Below, piece after piece: positions 35,706-45,590 of a DNA stretch of 64,000 nt; positions within the stretch are counted from its first letter, which is position 1; the number at the start of each line of letters is the position of its first letter. This DNA is from Chitinispirillales bacterium ANBcel5 (GTDB lineage: Bacteria > Fibrobacterota > Chitinivibrionia > Chitinivibrionales > Chitinispirillaceae), in contig JARUKZ010000021.1 of the NCBI GenBank assembly GCA_029688955.1, forward strand, positions 1-64,000, given 5' to 3'. A program made the position numbers and the translations under genes. The notes beneath the pieces were generated by a model. The model was not told where the DNA came from. It searched no databases and saw nothing but the letters and a program-made list of their open reading frames with translations.

Positions 35706-38267
35706 ATGAACGAAAATGAAAAAATACTGCCGGTCTTTATTGAAGATGAGATGCAGAAGTCTTACCTTGATTATTCCATGAGTATGATAACATCCCGTGC
35801 ATTACCAGATGTAAGGGATGGACTTAAACCGGTTCACAGGCGTGTGTTGTTTGGTATGGATGAACTTGGTGTCCACCATAACAGGCAACCCAAAAAGTGT
35901 GCTCGTGTTGTTGGTGATGTAATTGGTAAATATCACCCTCATGGAGATACCGCTGTCTATGATTCTTTGGTTCGAATGGCACAAGATTTCTCAATGCGCT
36001 ACAAAATGGTTAATGGGCAGGGTAACTTTGGATCAATAGATGGAGACCCCCCAGCGGCAATGCGTTATACAGAATGTCGTATGGAAGCAATTGCAGAGGA
36101 AATGCTGGCAGATCTTGATAAGGAAACGGTCGGTTTTGTGTCAAACTATGATGACTCCCTTAAAGAACCCTCTGTTCTTCCGTCAAAAGTACCTTTCCTG
36201 TTAGTTAATGGTACAACAGGTATTGCCGTTGGGATGGCTACCAATATGGCACCTCATAACCTTAATGAAGTCGTTGATGCGATAAATCTTGTTATCGATG
36301 ATCCTGAAACACCCATTGATGATATCTTTAAGGTGCTCCCGGGTCCGGATTTTCCCACAGGGGGAGTTATCTATGGCAGAAGTGGTATCTATCAGGCATA
36401 TCGCACCGGAAGAGGTAAAGTAGTAATCAGGGCTAAAGCTCAGGTTGATAAAAAACCAAATGACAGAGAAGAGATTATTATATCAGAAATTCCCTATATG
36501 GTTAATAAGTCCAATCTGCTTGAAAAAATGGCAGATTTAGTGCGACAAAAAACTATCCCGGGGATATCGTTCATCAGAGACGAATCTGACAGAAGAGGTT
36601 TGAGAATCGTCGTTGGTGTTAAAAAGGACGATTATGCAGATGTAGTGCTCAATCAACTCTATAAATACACCAATCTCCAGACTACTTTTGGAATTATAAA
36701 TCTGGCGCTTGTCGATCTTCAACCTAAGCTTCTAAACATAAAAGAGATGATATCACACTTTATCGAACATCGCCATGATGTGGTGGTAAAGCGTACGCAG
36801 TACGATCTCAATAAAGCAAAGGATAAAGCTCATATCCTTGAAGGCTTACGTATAGCGCTCGATCATATAGATGAGATTGTGGCATTGATTCGAGCATCAT
36901 CATCCCCGGATGAAGCACAGCGTAAACTTCAGGAACAGTTTGGTTTAAGTGAAGCGCAGGCCAAAGCGATCCTTGACATGAGGCTTCATCGACTTACAAG
37001 TCTTGAAAGAGACAAAATTGAGCAAGAATATCAACAGCTGCTTAAACTTATCTCTGAACTCACCGAGATACTTGAAGATAAGGGTAAGCGTATGCAGATA
37101 ATAAAAGATGAGCTTAAAGAACTCAAACAACGTTTCGGAGACCCAAGAAAAACAGAGATAAGTGATGCTACCAGTGACGTAGACATTGAAGATCTTATTG
37201 CAGAAGAAGACATGGTCATTACCATGACTCACGAGGGATACATAAAACGAACAGCGATAACCACCTACAGAGCTCAGGCAAGGGGAGGAAAAGGGGTAAA
37301 GGGTATGGAATCCAAAGAAAATGATTTCATATCAACTCTGTTTGTTGCATCTACTCATGCCTACATCCTCTTCTTTACTAACACTGGAAGGTGCTACTGG
37401 CTTAAAGTGTATAAAATGCCTGAAGCAGGGAGGAATTCAAGAGGCAAGCCTATTGTTAACCTGATCAATTTAAGGCCGGAAGAAAAAATTGCAGCATTCG
37501 TTCCGGTAAGAGAATTTGATGATAACCATTTTATTATTGCAGCTACAAAGATGGGTGTTATTAATAAGCAACCACTCTCGTCCTATTCTAACGTACGCAG
37601 AGATGGAGTCAATGCTATTAATCTCGATGAAGGGGATGCACTTATCGAATGTAGCCTGACATCTGGTGATAATGATATAATCCTGGGAACTAAAAATGGT
37701 CAGGCGGTAAGGTTTAACGAAAATGCCGCAAGGGTATTGGGAAGGAACACAAGAGGTGTAAAAGGGATTACTCTAAGAAATGATGATTTTGTGGTTGGAA
37801 TGATTATTGTTAGTGAAGATCACAACGTACTTACAGTGACCAAAAAAGGTTTCGGTAAGTGTACTAAAGTTGCCGATTACAGAAGAACTAATCGTGGCGG
37901 TACGGGTATCATAAATATCAAAGTTAGTGAAAAAAATGGCCCGGTAGTTTCCCTTAAAGGCGTGCAGGGAGAGTATGACCTGATGATCATCACCAGGAAA
38001 GGTATAATAATACGCCTGGATGTTAATAAGATATCCATCATTGGACGTAATACCCAGGGAGTAAAACTCATTAGCCTCGATCAGGGTGATGAAGTGATAG
38101 ATGTAGAGCTCTGTGAAAAGAGTGAAGATCAGGTATCAGAAACTCCACTCGAAACAGCATCTGAGGATCTGGACGAAAGTAACGAACAGTCAAACGTGGA
38201 TAATCAGGAACACTCAGAGAATGATGAAAACTCCAAAGGAGATGAAAATCAGGATACTCATGAGTAA
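35706..38267 (+). CDS. gyrA: DNA gyrase subunit A
   Basis: The catalytic subunit breaks and rejoins DNA. The 853-residue protein has the active-site Tyr in AAMRYTECRM (Tyr ~121), the QRDR segment HPHGDTAVYD (Thr ~82 and Asp ~86), and a GyrA-box-like ARGGKGVKGM (~527) in the C-terminal beta-pinwheel. The last ~50 residues are a very acidic tail. GGGAAGAG precedes the start. A terminator follows. Confidence 0.98.
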   Translation: MNENEKILPVFIEDEMQKSYLDYSMSMITSRALPDVRDGLKPVHRRVLFGMDELGVHHNRQPKKCARVVGDVIGKYHPHGDTAVYDSLVRMAQDFSMRYKMVNGQGNFGSIDGDPPAAMRYTECRMEAIAEEMLADLDKETVGFVSNYDDSLKEPSVLPSKVPFLLVNGTTGIAVGMATNMAPHNLNEVVDAINLVIDDPETPIDDIFKVLPGPDFPTGGVIYGRSGIYQAYRTGRGKVVIRAKAQVDKKPNDREEIIISEIPYMVNKSNLLEKMADLVRQKTIPGISFIRDESDRRGLRIVVGVKKDDYADVVLNQLYKYTNLQTTFGIINLALVDLQPKLLNIKEMISHFIEHRHDVVVKRTQYDLNKAKDKAHILEGLRIALDHIDEIVALIRASSSPDEAQRKLQEQFGLSEAQAKAILDMRLHRLTSLERDKIEQEYQQLLKLISELTEILEDKGKRMQIIKDELKELKQRFGDPRKTEISDATSDVDIEDLIAEEDMVITMTHEGYIKRTAITTYRAQARGGKGVKGMESKENDFISTLFVASTHAYILFFTNTGRCYWLKVYKMPEAGRNSRGKPIVNLINLRPEEKIAAFVPVREFDDNHFIIAATKMGVINKQPLSSYSNVRRDGVNAINLDEGDALIECSLTSGDNDIILGTKNGQAVRFNENAARVLGRNTRGVKGITLRNDDFVVGMIIVSEDHNVLTVTKKGFGKCTKVADYRRTNRGGTGIINIKVSEKNGPVVSLKGVQGEYDLMIITRKGIIIRLDVNKISIIGRNTQGVKLISLDQGDEVIDVELCEKSEDQVSETPLETASEDLDESNEQSNVDNQEHSENDENSKGDENQDTHE

Positions 38268-38290
38268 TCTGTAAAAACAGTGACATTATA

Positions 38291-38333
38291 CTAATAAAAA
38301 AGCCCGACGCAAAGTTCGGGCTTTTTTTATTAG
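38291..38333. terminator. Bidirectional terminator between gyrA and sigma factor
   Basis: A strong hairpin (stem AATAAAAAAGCCCGA pairing with TTCGGGCTTTTTTTATT, loop CGCAAAG) with A- and T-runs on each side. It separates gyrA from the convergent sigma-factor gene and could serve both. Confidence 0.92.
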
Positions 38334-38355
38334 CTTTGAAACAGAAAAACTGGTT

Positions 38356-39204
38356 TCAGGTACGATAGGAAAGCAACCTCTTACTTCGTGAAGAATGTTT
38401 TAATCTTCTTAATGCCTTTTCCTTTATTTGACGTGCTCTTTCTCGGGTCAGGTTAAACCTTTGACCGATCTCTTCTAAGGTATGGGACGTTTCTTCACCA
38501 ATACCAAAATAAAGCCGAACAACTTCTTTTTCGCGTTCGGTAAGGGTTTCAAGTGTTTTGGTTATTTCGTTATGAAGCGACACATCCATCAGGCTATCGT
38601 CAGGACGTTCCTGATCGCCGTCCTGAAGTAAATCCATGAGCTTGGAATCTTCACCATACTGAAGAGGGGCATCCAGAGACATATGGCTGTTTCCGATTTT
38701 TATCGTTTCCTGCACCTCATTTTCATCAATCTGAAGTTCACTGGCTATCTCTTCAACATTGGGAAGACGTCGGTACTTTTGTTCTAGTTTGCTTTGGGTT
38801 TTGCCGATTTTGTGGATAGTACCCACTCTGTTTAAAGGGAGTTTAATGATACGGGACTGTTCAGCAAGTGCCTGCAAAATAGCCTGTCTTATCCACCACA
38901 CGGCATAAGAGATAAATTTAAAATTCTTCTTCTCATCAAAACGTTTTGCTGCTCGTATTAAACCAAGGTTACCTTCATTGATAAGATCACTCAACGGAAG
39001 TCCCTGATTTTGATAGTTACGGGCAACACTCACAACAAATCTAAGGTTGGCCTTTACTAATACTTCAAGGGCTCGACGGTCCCCCTTACGTATTTTTACG
39101 GCCAGCTTCGATTCCTCCTCAAGGGAAAGACTATTGTTTTTCCCTATTTCTTTAAGATACAGAGCCAATGAGCCTTCGTCGGGCAGAAATTGAGTCTTTT
39201 CCAT
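38356..39204 (-). CDS. RNA polymerase sigma-70 family factor (short RpoD type)
   Basis: The protein (282 residues from the ATG at 39204) has region 1.2 (DEGSLALYLKEIG), region 2 (NLRFVVSVARNYQNQGL, FKFISYAVWWIRQAI), region 3 and region 4 (RLYFGIGEETSHTLEEIGQ). It lacks the long 1.1 region. Primary sigma factors of Bacteroidota and relatives have this short form, so it may be the housekeeping sigma. A GTG 12 bases upstream is an alternative start but is too close to AGAGG. Confidence 0.9.
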   Translation of the reverse strand: MEKTQFLPDEGSLALYLKEIGKNNSLSLEEESKLAVKIRKGDRRALEVLVKANLRFVVSVARNYQNQGLPLSDLINEGNLGLIRAAKRFDEKKNFKFISYAVWWIRQAILQALAEQSRIIKLPLNRVGTIHKIGKTQSKLEQKYRRLPNVEEIASELQIDENEVQETIKIGNSHMSLDAPLQYGEDSKLMDLLQDGDQERPDDSLMDVSLHNEITKTLETLTEREKEVVRLYFGIGEETSHTLEEIGQRFNLTRERARQIKEKALRRLKHSSRSKRLLSYRT

Positions 39205-39753
39205 ATTTCTTAACACACCTCTTCTGTTATTTTCCCAATCTGCAACTGCAAAAGTGCTTAAATATAGAAGATTGATCTACTCTTTGCAATGCAGATGGGT
39301 TAATCCCATTATACATCTAAAGCTTTGTTGCTTTCAATTTTTTGGTTACCTTTTAATCTTCGACAGCCAATAAGAATTGAGTCACTTCCTCTTAAGGTAA
39401 TACTACTTATTCGGTTATCTGTCTAAGGGCGAAATGGAAATAAGTGAAACAACATACACACATCGAGGATATTTGGGACATTTTTTGGTTTATGAGTTCA
39501 ATTTAAATGTGATTTAAATCGATTTGATGTGTGTAATAATTTATGAATGTTAAATTAAATAAAATGGATTGTACAATCAAGACCAAAGTTACACTGTTTG
39601 GTTTTAGAGCACCTCCCGTTCGGTTTTAAAACACTAAAACGCAAAAAAAACGTTGCACATCTCTCCTGGTAGCCTCTAAATCCATTCAAAAAAATGTTGG
39701 TATAGGCTTTGCACTGTTTGCAGCTCCAAACAACCGAATACAGGAGAAAATGT
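39205..39753. other. Gene-free region between sigma factor and clpB
   Basis: About 550 bases with no supported gene. ACACACATC (39456-39464) and its complement GATGTGTGT (39526-39534) form a separated inverted repeat of unknown meaning. I looked for a CIRCE element ahead of clpB and saw none. Several AT-rich stretches could be promoters, for example near 39540. Confidence 0.4.
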
Positions 39754-42339
39754 ATGGATATTGAAAAATTTACCCGAAAATCACAGGAGGCACTAAGCAG
39801 TGCCAATCAGTTAGCTGTAACGTTAAATCATCAGGAAATTCTACCCCTGCACCTTATGCTTGCACTCATACGCCAGGATAATGGTTTGATACCTTCACTT
39901 ATTAAAAAGCTTTCTGTTTCAGTTGAACAAACAGATCAAACGGTGAGCGATTTGCTCAAAAAACATCCGGCTGTAACTGGGCAGGGGCTCCAAACATATA
40001 CCTCACGAGCATTAAGTGTGGTATTGGCTGAAGCACAGAAAATTTCGACTAAAATGAAGGATGAGTATATAAGTGTCGAACACCTGTTTTTAGCGTGCCT
40101 GGAAAAAGATACAGAATGTAAACTTCTTGCATCAAAACAGGGGCTTACCATTGATGCAGTGCAGAAGGCTTTAAAGGAAGTAAGGGGATTTCAGCGAGTC
40201 ACCTCCTCAGATCCGGAGAGCACATTTGAGGCACTCGAGAAGTATGCCAGAAATCTAACAGAACTGGCCAAAAAAGGGAAGATCGATCCTGTAATTGGCA
40301 GAGATGAAGAGATAAGAAGAATCGTTCAAATTCTTTCAAGGCGTACCAAAAACAATCCAGTTTTAATTGGTGATCCTGGAGTGGGTAAAACTGCCATAGT
40401 CGAAGGACTGGCCTTAAGGATAGTAAGAGGGGATATACCCGAAGGGCTTAAAAACAAGGAAGTCGTCTCGCTTGATCTGGGGGCGCTTGTTGCGGGTGCA
40501 AAGTTTAGAGGCGAATTTGAAGAGCGGCTTAAAGCAGTACTGAAAGAGGTAGTGGAAAGTGGAAGTATAATCCTTTTTATAGATGAGCTGCATACAGTGG
40601 TGGGCGCCGGGGCTGCTGAAGGGGCAATGGATGCTGGTAATATGCTTAAACCAATGCTTGCAAGAGGTGAGCTGCATGCCATAGGAGCAACTACTCTTGA
40701 TGAGTACAGAAAAAACATAGAAAAAGACAAGGCACTTGAGCGCAGATTTCAGACTGTTTTGGTAAACCAGCCCACTGTTGAAGATACCATTTCGATATTG
40801 CGCGGTTTAAGGGAACGGTACGAAGTTCATCACGGGGTAAGGATTAAAGACAGCGCTCTTATTGCTGCTGCAACACTTTCTGATAAGTATATCACCGAGC
40901 GCTTTTTGCCCGATAAGGCCATCGATCTTATCGATGAAGCAGCTGCGAAATTGAGAACAGAAATGGATAGCCGACCTACAGAGCTGGATGAAATACTTCG
41001 CAAACAGATGAGACTGGAAATTGAAATCGAGGGACTTAAGAAGGAAAAGGATCGCTCTTCAGAGGAGAAAATTTCAAGGTTACAGGCTCAGTTAGCCGAG
41101 ATGAGGGAGGTCTCCGGTGAACTGAAAGCACGGTGGGAAGCTGAGAAAGAAGGAGTAGCTCGTCTGCAGAAATTAAGAGAGCAAATAGAGGCCGCTAAAG
41201 TAGATCTTGAAAGGGCTGAAAGGGAATACGATCTTAGCCGTGCAGCTCAACTACGCCACGGCGACATCCCAAATCTTGAAAGAGAGCTTAACGATACAGA
41301 GTCTGAGATAAAGAAGAGCAAAGGAGTTACTCAACTGCTCAGGGAAGAGGTAACTGAGGAGGATATTGCAGGAATTATTAGTAACTGGACTCATATACCT
41401 GTAAGCAGGCTTGTGCAGGGGGAACGGGAAAAACTTCTGCAGCTCTCAGAGCACCTTCACCAAAGAGTGGTAGGGCAAAATGAGGCGGTTGAAGCCGTTT
41501 CAGATGCAGTCTTACGAGCAAGAGCCGGGTTAAAAGATCCCGATCGTCCCATAGGAAGCTTTATTTTCCTGGGGCCAACAGGGGTGGGTAAAACTGAGTT
41601 GGCCCGTTCACTTGCATTTAATCTTTTTGATGATGAAAGAGCGATGGTAAGAATGGATATGTCCGAATATATGGAAAAATTTGCTGTGTCTCGTCTGGTA
41701 GGAGCGCCGCCGGGATACGTGGGGTATGAAGAAGGAGGGCAGCTTACAGAGCTCGTTCGCAGAAGACCCTATTCGGTTATACTGTTCGATGAAATTGAGA
41801 AAGCACATCCTGATGTTTTCAATATATTGCTGCAGATTCTTGATGATGGCAGGATAACAGACAGTCAGGGAAGAGTAGTCAATTTTAAAAATACGATAAT
41901 AATCATGACCTCCAATATCGCCTCTCAGCTTATAACTGAATACGATGGTGGTGATTATGAAGCATTGCGAAAGCATGTAATTGGGGATTTGAAAAAATAT
42001 TTCAGACCCGAATTTCTGAACCGTGTGGATGAAACAGTCGTTTTTCATCAGCTGGGCAAAGAGCATATAAAGCAGATCGCCTCTATTCAGATGCAACGGT
42101 TTGCACAAAGGCTAGCCTCGATCAATATCGCTCTAGAGTATGATGAAGGATCAAAGGATTTAATTGCTCAGAAAGGGTACGATCCTGTTTATGGGGCAAG
42201 GCCTCTGAAGCGAGTGGTACAAAAAGAGGTTGAAACACCCGTATCAAAAATGATAATCGCCGGAGAGTTAAAAGAGGGGCAGACACTTTCAATCAAAGGC
42301 TGGAAAGATGGCCTTCAAATGGAGGCAGGAAACCGGTGA
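39754..42339 (+). CDS. clpB: ATP-dependent disaggregase ClpB
   Basis: ClpB extracts proteins from aggregates with the DnaK system. The 861-residue protein has the Clp N-domain (~1-140), the first AAA module with Walker [14 protein letters not shown] (~205), a coiled-coil M domain (~400-520), and the second module with [12 protein letters not shown] (~610). The ATG at 39754 is chosen because GGAG lies upstream; the frame is open to an earlier ATG. Length fits the family. Confidence 0.97.
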   Translation: MDIEKFTRKSQEALSSANQLAVTLNHQEILPLHLMLALIRQDNGLIPSLIKKLSVSVEQTDQTVSDLLKKHPAVTGQGLQTYTSRALSVVLAEAQKISTKMKDEYISVEHLFLACLEKDTECKLLASKQGLTIDAVQKALKEVRGFQRVTSSDPESTFEALEKYARNLTELAKKGKIDPVIGRDEEIRRIVQILSRRTKNNPVLIGDPGVGKTAIVEGLALRIVRGDIPEGLKNKEVVSLDLGALVAGAKFRGEFEERLKAVLKEVVESGSIILFIDELHTVVGAGAAEGAMDAGNMLKPMLARGELHAIGATTLDEYRKNIEKDKALERRFQTVLVNQPTVEDTISILRGLRERYEVHHGVRIKDSALIAAATLSDKYITERFLPDKAIDLIDEAAAKLRTEMDSRPTELDEILRKQMRLEIEIEGLKKEKDRSSEEKISRLQAQLAEMREVSGELKARWEAEKEGVARLQKLREQIEAAKVDLERAEREYDLSRAAQLRHGDIPNLERELNDTESEIKKSKGVTQLLREEVTEEDIAGIISNWTHIPVSRLVQGEREKLLQLSEHLHQRVVGQNEAVEAVSDAVLRARAGLKDPDRPIGSFIFLGPTGVGKTELARSLAFNLFDDERAMVRMDMSEYMEKFAVSRLVGAPPGYVGYEEGGQLTELVRRRPYSVILFDEIEKAHPDVFNILLQILDDGRITDSQGRVVNFKNTIIIMTSNIASQLITEYDGGDYEALRKHVIGDLKKYFRPEFLNRVDETVVFHQLGKEHIKQIASIQMQRFAQRLASINIALEYDEGSKDLIAQKGYDPVYGARPLKRVVQKEVETPVSKMIIAGELKEGQTLSIKGWKDGLQMEAGNR

Positions 42340-42447
42340 AAGAAGAAAACGGGTGTAGTTAATTACAATGCTATTTGCAATACAGGGCGAAATCATTTAA
42401 TTTAATAAAACTGCCAATTTCTAACACTTATAATGCGGAGTCAAATT

Positions 42448-42732
42448 ATGGCCTCTAAGGTTGAAGACCTTACAATTAACTATGAGGAAGATGGCGTTCT
42501 TGTCGTTAAAGAGTTAGACAAATCCATACTGTCCAAAGGATCATGGGCGACTGTTCTTTTTAGGTATAAACAGTGGGAAAAGGCCAAAAATGATTATGGA
42601 CCGGATCGCTTCTCAATACGTCGATATCGGAAAATTGATGACGAGTATCGTCAGCAGGGTAAATTCAATATTTCAAGTAAAGATCAGGCTTCAAAACTGA
42701 TCGAAGCTCTTCAGAAATGGATTGAAGATTAA
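42448..42732 (+). CDS. Conserved small protein of unknown function
   Basis: The 94-residue protein is predicted from the ATG at 42448, with GGAG eight bases upstream. It contains KGSWATVLFRYKQWE and FSIRRYRKIDDEYRQQGK, then a C-terminal segment FNISSKDQASKLIEAL. I believe similar proteins occur widely in bacteria but I have no function for them. It follows clpB by about 110 bases. Confidence 0.72.
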   Translation: MASKVEDLTINYEEDGVLVVKELDKSILSKGSWATVLFRYKQWEKAKNDYGPDRFSIRRYRKIDDEYRQQGKFNISSKDQASKLIEALQKWIED

Positions 42733-42739
42733 GATTTTC

Positions 42740-43816
42740 CTACGAGAGGGGAAAGGTTTTTAAACCAAACCTTTCCTCAAGCTCTCTGCACTCTTTTTCA
42801 GTAGGACAAAAACATGCCAGTTTGTGTTCTGGTATACCTTTTAGCAGGAAGTCACCACAAAATCTGTATTCCTGCTCACGCTTCCAGTCTCCTTTAATGC
42901 TGCTGTTTAAATATTTCCAGCGTTCATTTTTGTGCAGCTCTTTGCCGTACGTTTGGTACTTCACAGCACAAATTCCCAGTTTTTCCCCGAAGGTGCGCTC
43001 AACCCCTATGCCATAGGGTTCAAAAGACATCTCTCTGTACCGTTTTCGCCAGCGCATAAGAGAGCTAAACTGTGAAGGAGAACTGCTTGTGAAAGAAACA
43101 CAACTAAAGGGTTTTGGCATATGACGTTTTGATGAAACAATCTTTCCACTGAGGATAATATTCTTTAATGTCTCAAATGCACAGCGGGGGTAGTGTTCAT
43201 TATTTATTATATCGTTATAATAATCTATTAGCTTTTCAGTTGGCCAGGCAGATTTAAAACTTCTGGTCCAGTGAATGAAATACCTCCCTCTGAAGGACTC
43301 CGGGAGTTCCTGTAAGTGATAGCTTTTCAAACCTTTACGTTCGTTTTTAGGGTAACCTGTAAAAAAACGCCAATCGACTTTTTTCTTGTCGGTATTTAAA
43401 AGCAGTTTTTCAAAGGAGCCCTCAGGGCGAATCGAAAGTGGTAACAAAAGATCTGCCGATTCCACTGCGAATCTATCCCGAAGCTTTAAAAACTCTGTTG
43501 CTTTAATTGTTTGAGAAACAGGGATAAATTCTGTTAATTGTTCACTCAGGTCAAATTGAAAGCGAATCTGCATGGATTTATCGGTAAAGCTTTTCTTGTC
43601 ACTTTCCGGAACTAACACTTTCATAGGAAGAGAGTATTGTCTGCCAAGAGCAGTTAAAAGTTCCCAGGTCTGCATTCCCGTAGAGGTTATTAGCGTGTAG
43701 CCACCATCTTTTAAAAACGAAACAGCCTTTTGGGCAGTGCTAACCCATGCAGTCTTTTTGTTGGGATAGAGAGGTTGTCTTGAAATCAGGCAAACAGCAC
43801 TACCTGCAGCACTCAT
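42740..43816 (-). CDS. Unknown protein with LOG-like N-terminus
   Basis: The 358-residue protein is not one I recognise. Its N-terminal half (GGYTLITSTGMQTWELLTAL; ADLLLPLSIRPEGS) resembles the Rossmann-type fold of DprA/LOG proteins. The C-terminal half (FEPYGIGVERTFG, GICAVKYQ, WKREQEYRF) recalls DUF2971-like proteins, but this is weak. Its first 17 bases overlap the end of the HD gene, so the two are probably co-expressed. Confidence 0.55.
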   Translation of the reverse strand: MSAAGSAVCLISRQPLYPNKKTAWVSTAQKAVSFLKDGGYTLITSTGMQTWELLTALGRQYSLPMKVLVPESDKKSFTDKSMQIRFQFDLSEQLTEFIPVSQTIKATEFLKLRDRFAVESADLLLPLSIRPEGSFEKLLLNTDKKKVDWRFFTGYPKNERKGLKSYHLQELPESFRGRYFIHWTRSFKSAWPTEKLIDYYNDIINNEHYPRCAFETLKNIILSGKIVSSKRHMPKPFSCVSFTSSSPSQFSSLMRWRKRYREMSFEPYGIGVERTFGEKLGICAVKYQTYGKELHKNERWKYLNSSIKGDWKREQEYRFCGDFLLKGIPEHKLACFCPTEKECRELEERFGLKTFPLS

Positions 43817-44567
43817 TTACATACTCGGTGGCTAAGTTGCAGATCGTACTGATTTCTTCCTCTGGGGGAAGAAAGCTTTGCAGTTTTTTGATGTAATTTC
43901 TTTTTTGTATTACCTTAAAAGAGTGGGGGAAATTTATATCATAAACCCATCCAATAAGAAGAAGTTTGAAGTCATTGACACTTTCAAGTGATTTTATTGA
44001 AGATAATTTGCGACTCTTAATCGATTCTACAACTTTTTTTGAGTAAGAGGGGGTATCGGGTAAATTAAGCTCAATAGCTTTTTTTTGTTTTGCATCCGGT
44101 TTTTTGAAATAGTCGATAACTACTTTCCAGATATCGATTTTATCTGCATCTCTCAGCATTTTCGAGAGCCTTAAGCACTCTTCACTATCAGGCAGAGTTG
44201 CTCTGTTATGGTAGGATATAGCCATAAGTATCTGCTTGCGGACATCTGGATTGAAACGATCGAGTGCAGATGAAGCTTTAATAACATTAACACCAACTTC
44301 TGCATGATTCACCGATTTTATATCAAGAAAAGTACGATATTTTTTGTACTGCTCAAATCTGCCAACGTCATGTAATAGCCCTGCAGCTGCACAGATGGCT
44401 ATTTCGCTCTCCGGGAGTTTTAGTGAATCGGCCAGCTTTCTCATCTCATGAGAAACCCTAAGGCAGTGCTCCTGTTTAAGCACCAGAGGCGCTTCAATAG
44501 AGGGGTTAGAATTAATAAAGGAGGTCGTGTAGTCATCAAACCAGATATGTTCTTTTTTCTCTGTCAT
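43800..44567 (-). CDS. HD-domain phosphohydrolase
   Basis: The 255-residue protein has the HD motif LLHDVGRFEQ (~69-78), an upstream His (EHCLRVSHEM, ~33), and further helices typical of HD hydrolases (MAISYHNR, RDADKIDIWKV). The substrate may be a nucleotide or cyclic nucleotide; nothing here decides. It overlaps the unknown partner gene by 17 bases. Confidence 0.82.
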   Translation of the reverse strand: MTEKKEHIWFDDYTTSFINSNPSIEAPLVLKQEHCLRVSHEMRKLADSLKLPESEIAICAAAGLLHDVGRFEQYKKYRTFLDIKSVNHAEVGVNVIKASSALDRFNPDVRKQILMAISYHNRATLPDSEECLRLSKMLRDADKIDIWKVVIDYFKKPDAKQKKAIELNLPDTPSYSKKVVESIKSRKLSSIKSLESVNDFKLLLIGWVYDINFPHSFKVIQKRNYIKKLQSFLPPEEEISTICNLATEYVNECCR

Positions 44568-44692
44568 AGAAACTTCTCAAATTAAATAAGTGGTCTTAGA
44601 ATTGCTTTATTAAGGTCTTCCCTAAAAGGGATCGCTTGAGTTTAGGACTTAATGAAAGATAATACATAACTGGTCTTCAAATTCAGGATTTT

Positions 44693-45568
44693 ATGAAAAG
44701 AAACTACTGGACATTTTTCCTTATCTCTTCTGATAAATCAGCCTGTAAGCGAATAGCAACCAGTTCTTTTTTACGATTTTGTGTTCTTTTTATTCTTATA
44801 CTCTCTATCAGTGGTTATATCCGCATGGGATATTTGGCATGGATGTATCATTACCAGACACATGTATCAAAATACGAAGTTGATAGACACCTCAGGCTTG
44901 TTAAAAAAGATGAGATACTTACAACATGGCTTCGAAAGATGGTGTGTAATCTTGAATATGACGATCGGGTTACTGAAATACTGGATCAGAGCACAACTCA
45001 CAGGGTGAAGAATAAAATCATACCTGTTCACAATCGGTATACTCCTGATTTGGAAAACACTTTTGGTAACTATTGTAGTAATTCTATGACCGTAGATTCA
45101 TTGCCCTATGGGTACAGAGACACGATATCCATTACCATACAGAGTGAAAAGTCACCCTATCTACCATCCATTGTTCCTGCAATGGGAACTATTACATCAT
45201 TTTTTGGTAAAAGGAGTGATCCTCTGGTTAGCAGTAGTTCATTTCACAATGGAATTGATATAGCTAGCAGTGTGGGGACTCCAGTACGAGCAACGGCTAA
45301 GGGTGATGTGATCTTTTCGGGCTATTTTGGTACATTTGGTAAGACGGTTATGATCGAGCATAAACAGAGCGGTTATAAAACCCTCTATGCTCATCTTCAC
45401 AGGACATCAGTAAAAAAGGGCGATGGAGTGAAAAAGGGAGAGCAGATTGGGCTGATGGGATCAACGGGAAGAAGTACCGGACCTCACCTTCACTATGAAG
45501 TTCACTTTCAGGGGAACATTGTTGATCCGCTTGAATTTATGCTCCCCAGGGATGTGATTGTAGACTGA
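44693..45568 (+). CDS. M23-family peptidoglycan endopeptidase
   Basis: The 291-residue protein has an N-terminal membrane anchor (~26-46) and a C-terminal peptidase domain with HNGIDIA, YAHLHR and HLHYEV, which supply the zinc ligands. These residues are complete, so an active LytM-type enzyme is likely. It is divergent from the HD gene and probably acts in cell-wall remodelling. Confidence 0.9.
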   Translation: MKRNYWTFFLISSDKSACKRIATSSFLRFCVLFILILSISGYIRMGYLAWMYHYQTHVSKYEVDRHLRLVKKDEILTTWLRKMVCNLEYDDRVTEILDQSTTHRVKNKIIPVHNRYTPDLENTFGNYCSNSMTVDSLPYGYRDTISITIQSEKSPYLPSIVPAMGTITSFFGKRSDPLVSSSSFHNGIDIASSVGTPVRATAKGDVIFSGYFGTFGKTVMIEHKQSGYKTLYAHLHRTSVKKGDGVKKGEQIGLMGSTGRSTGPHLHYEVHFQGNIVDPLEFMLPRDVIVD

Positions 45569-45590
45569 GTTCTCCCTCTCAGGGTTGTTT

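Noticed and set aside
39205..39753. CIRCE element ahead of clpB
   Set aside because: No TTAGCACTC-N9-GAGTGCTAA match was found.
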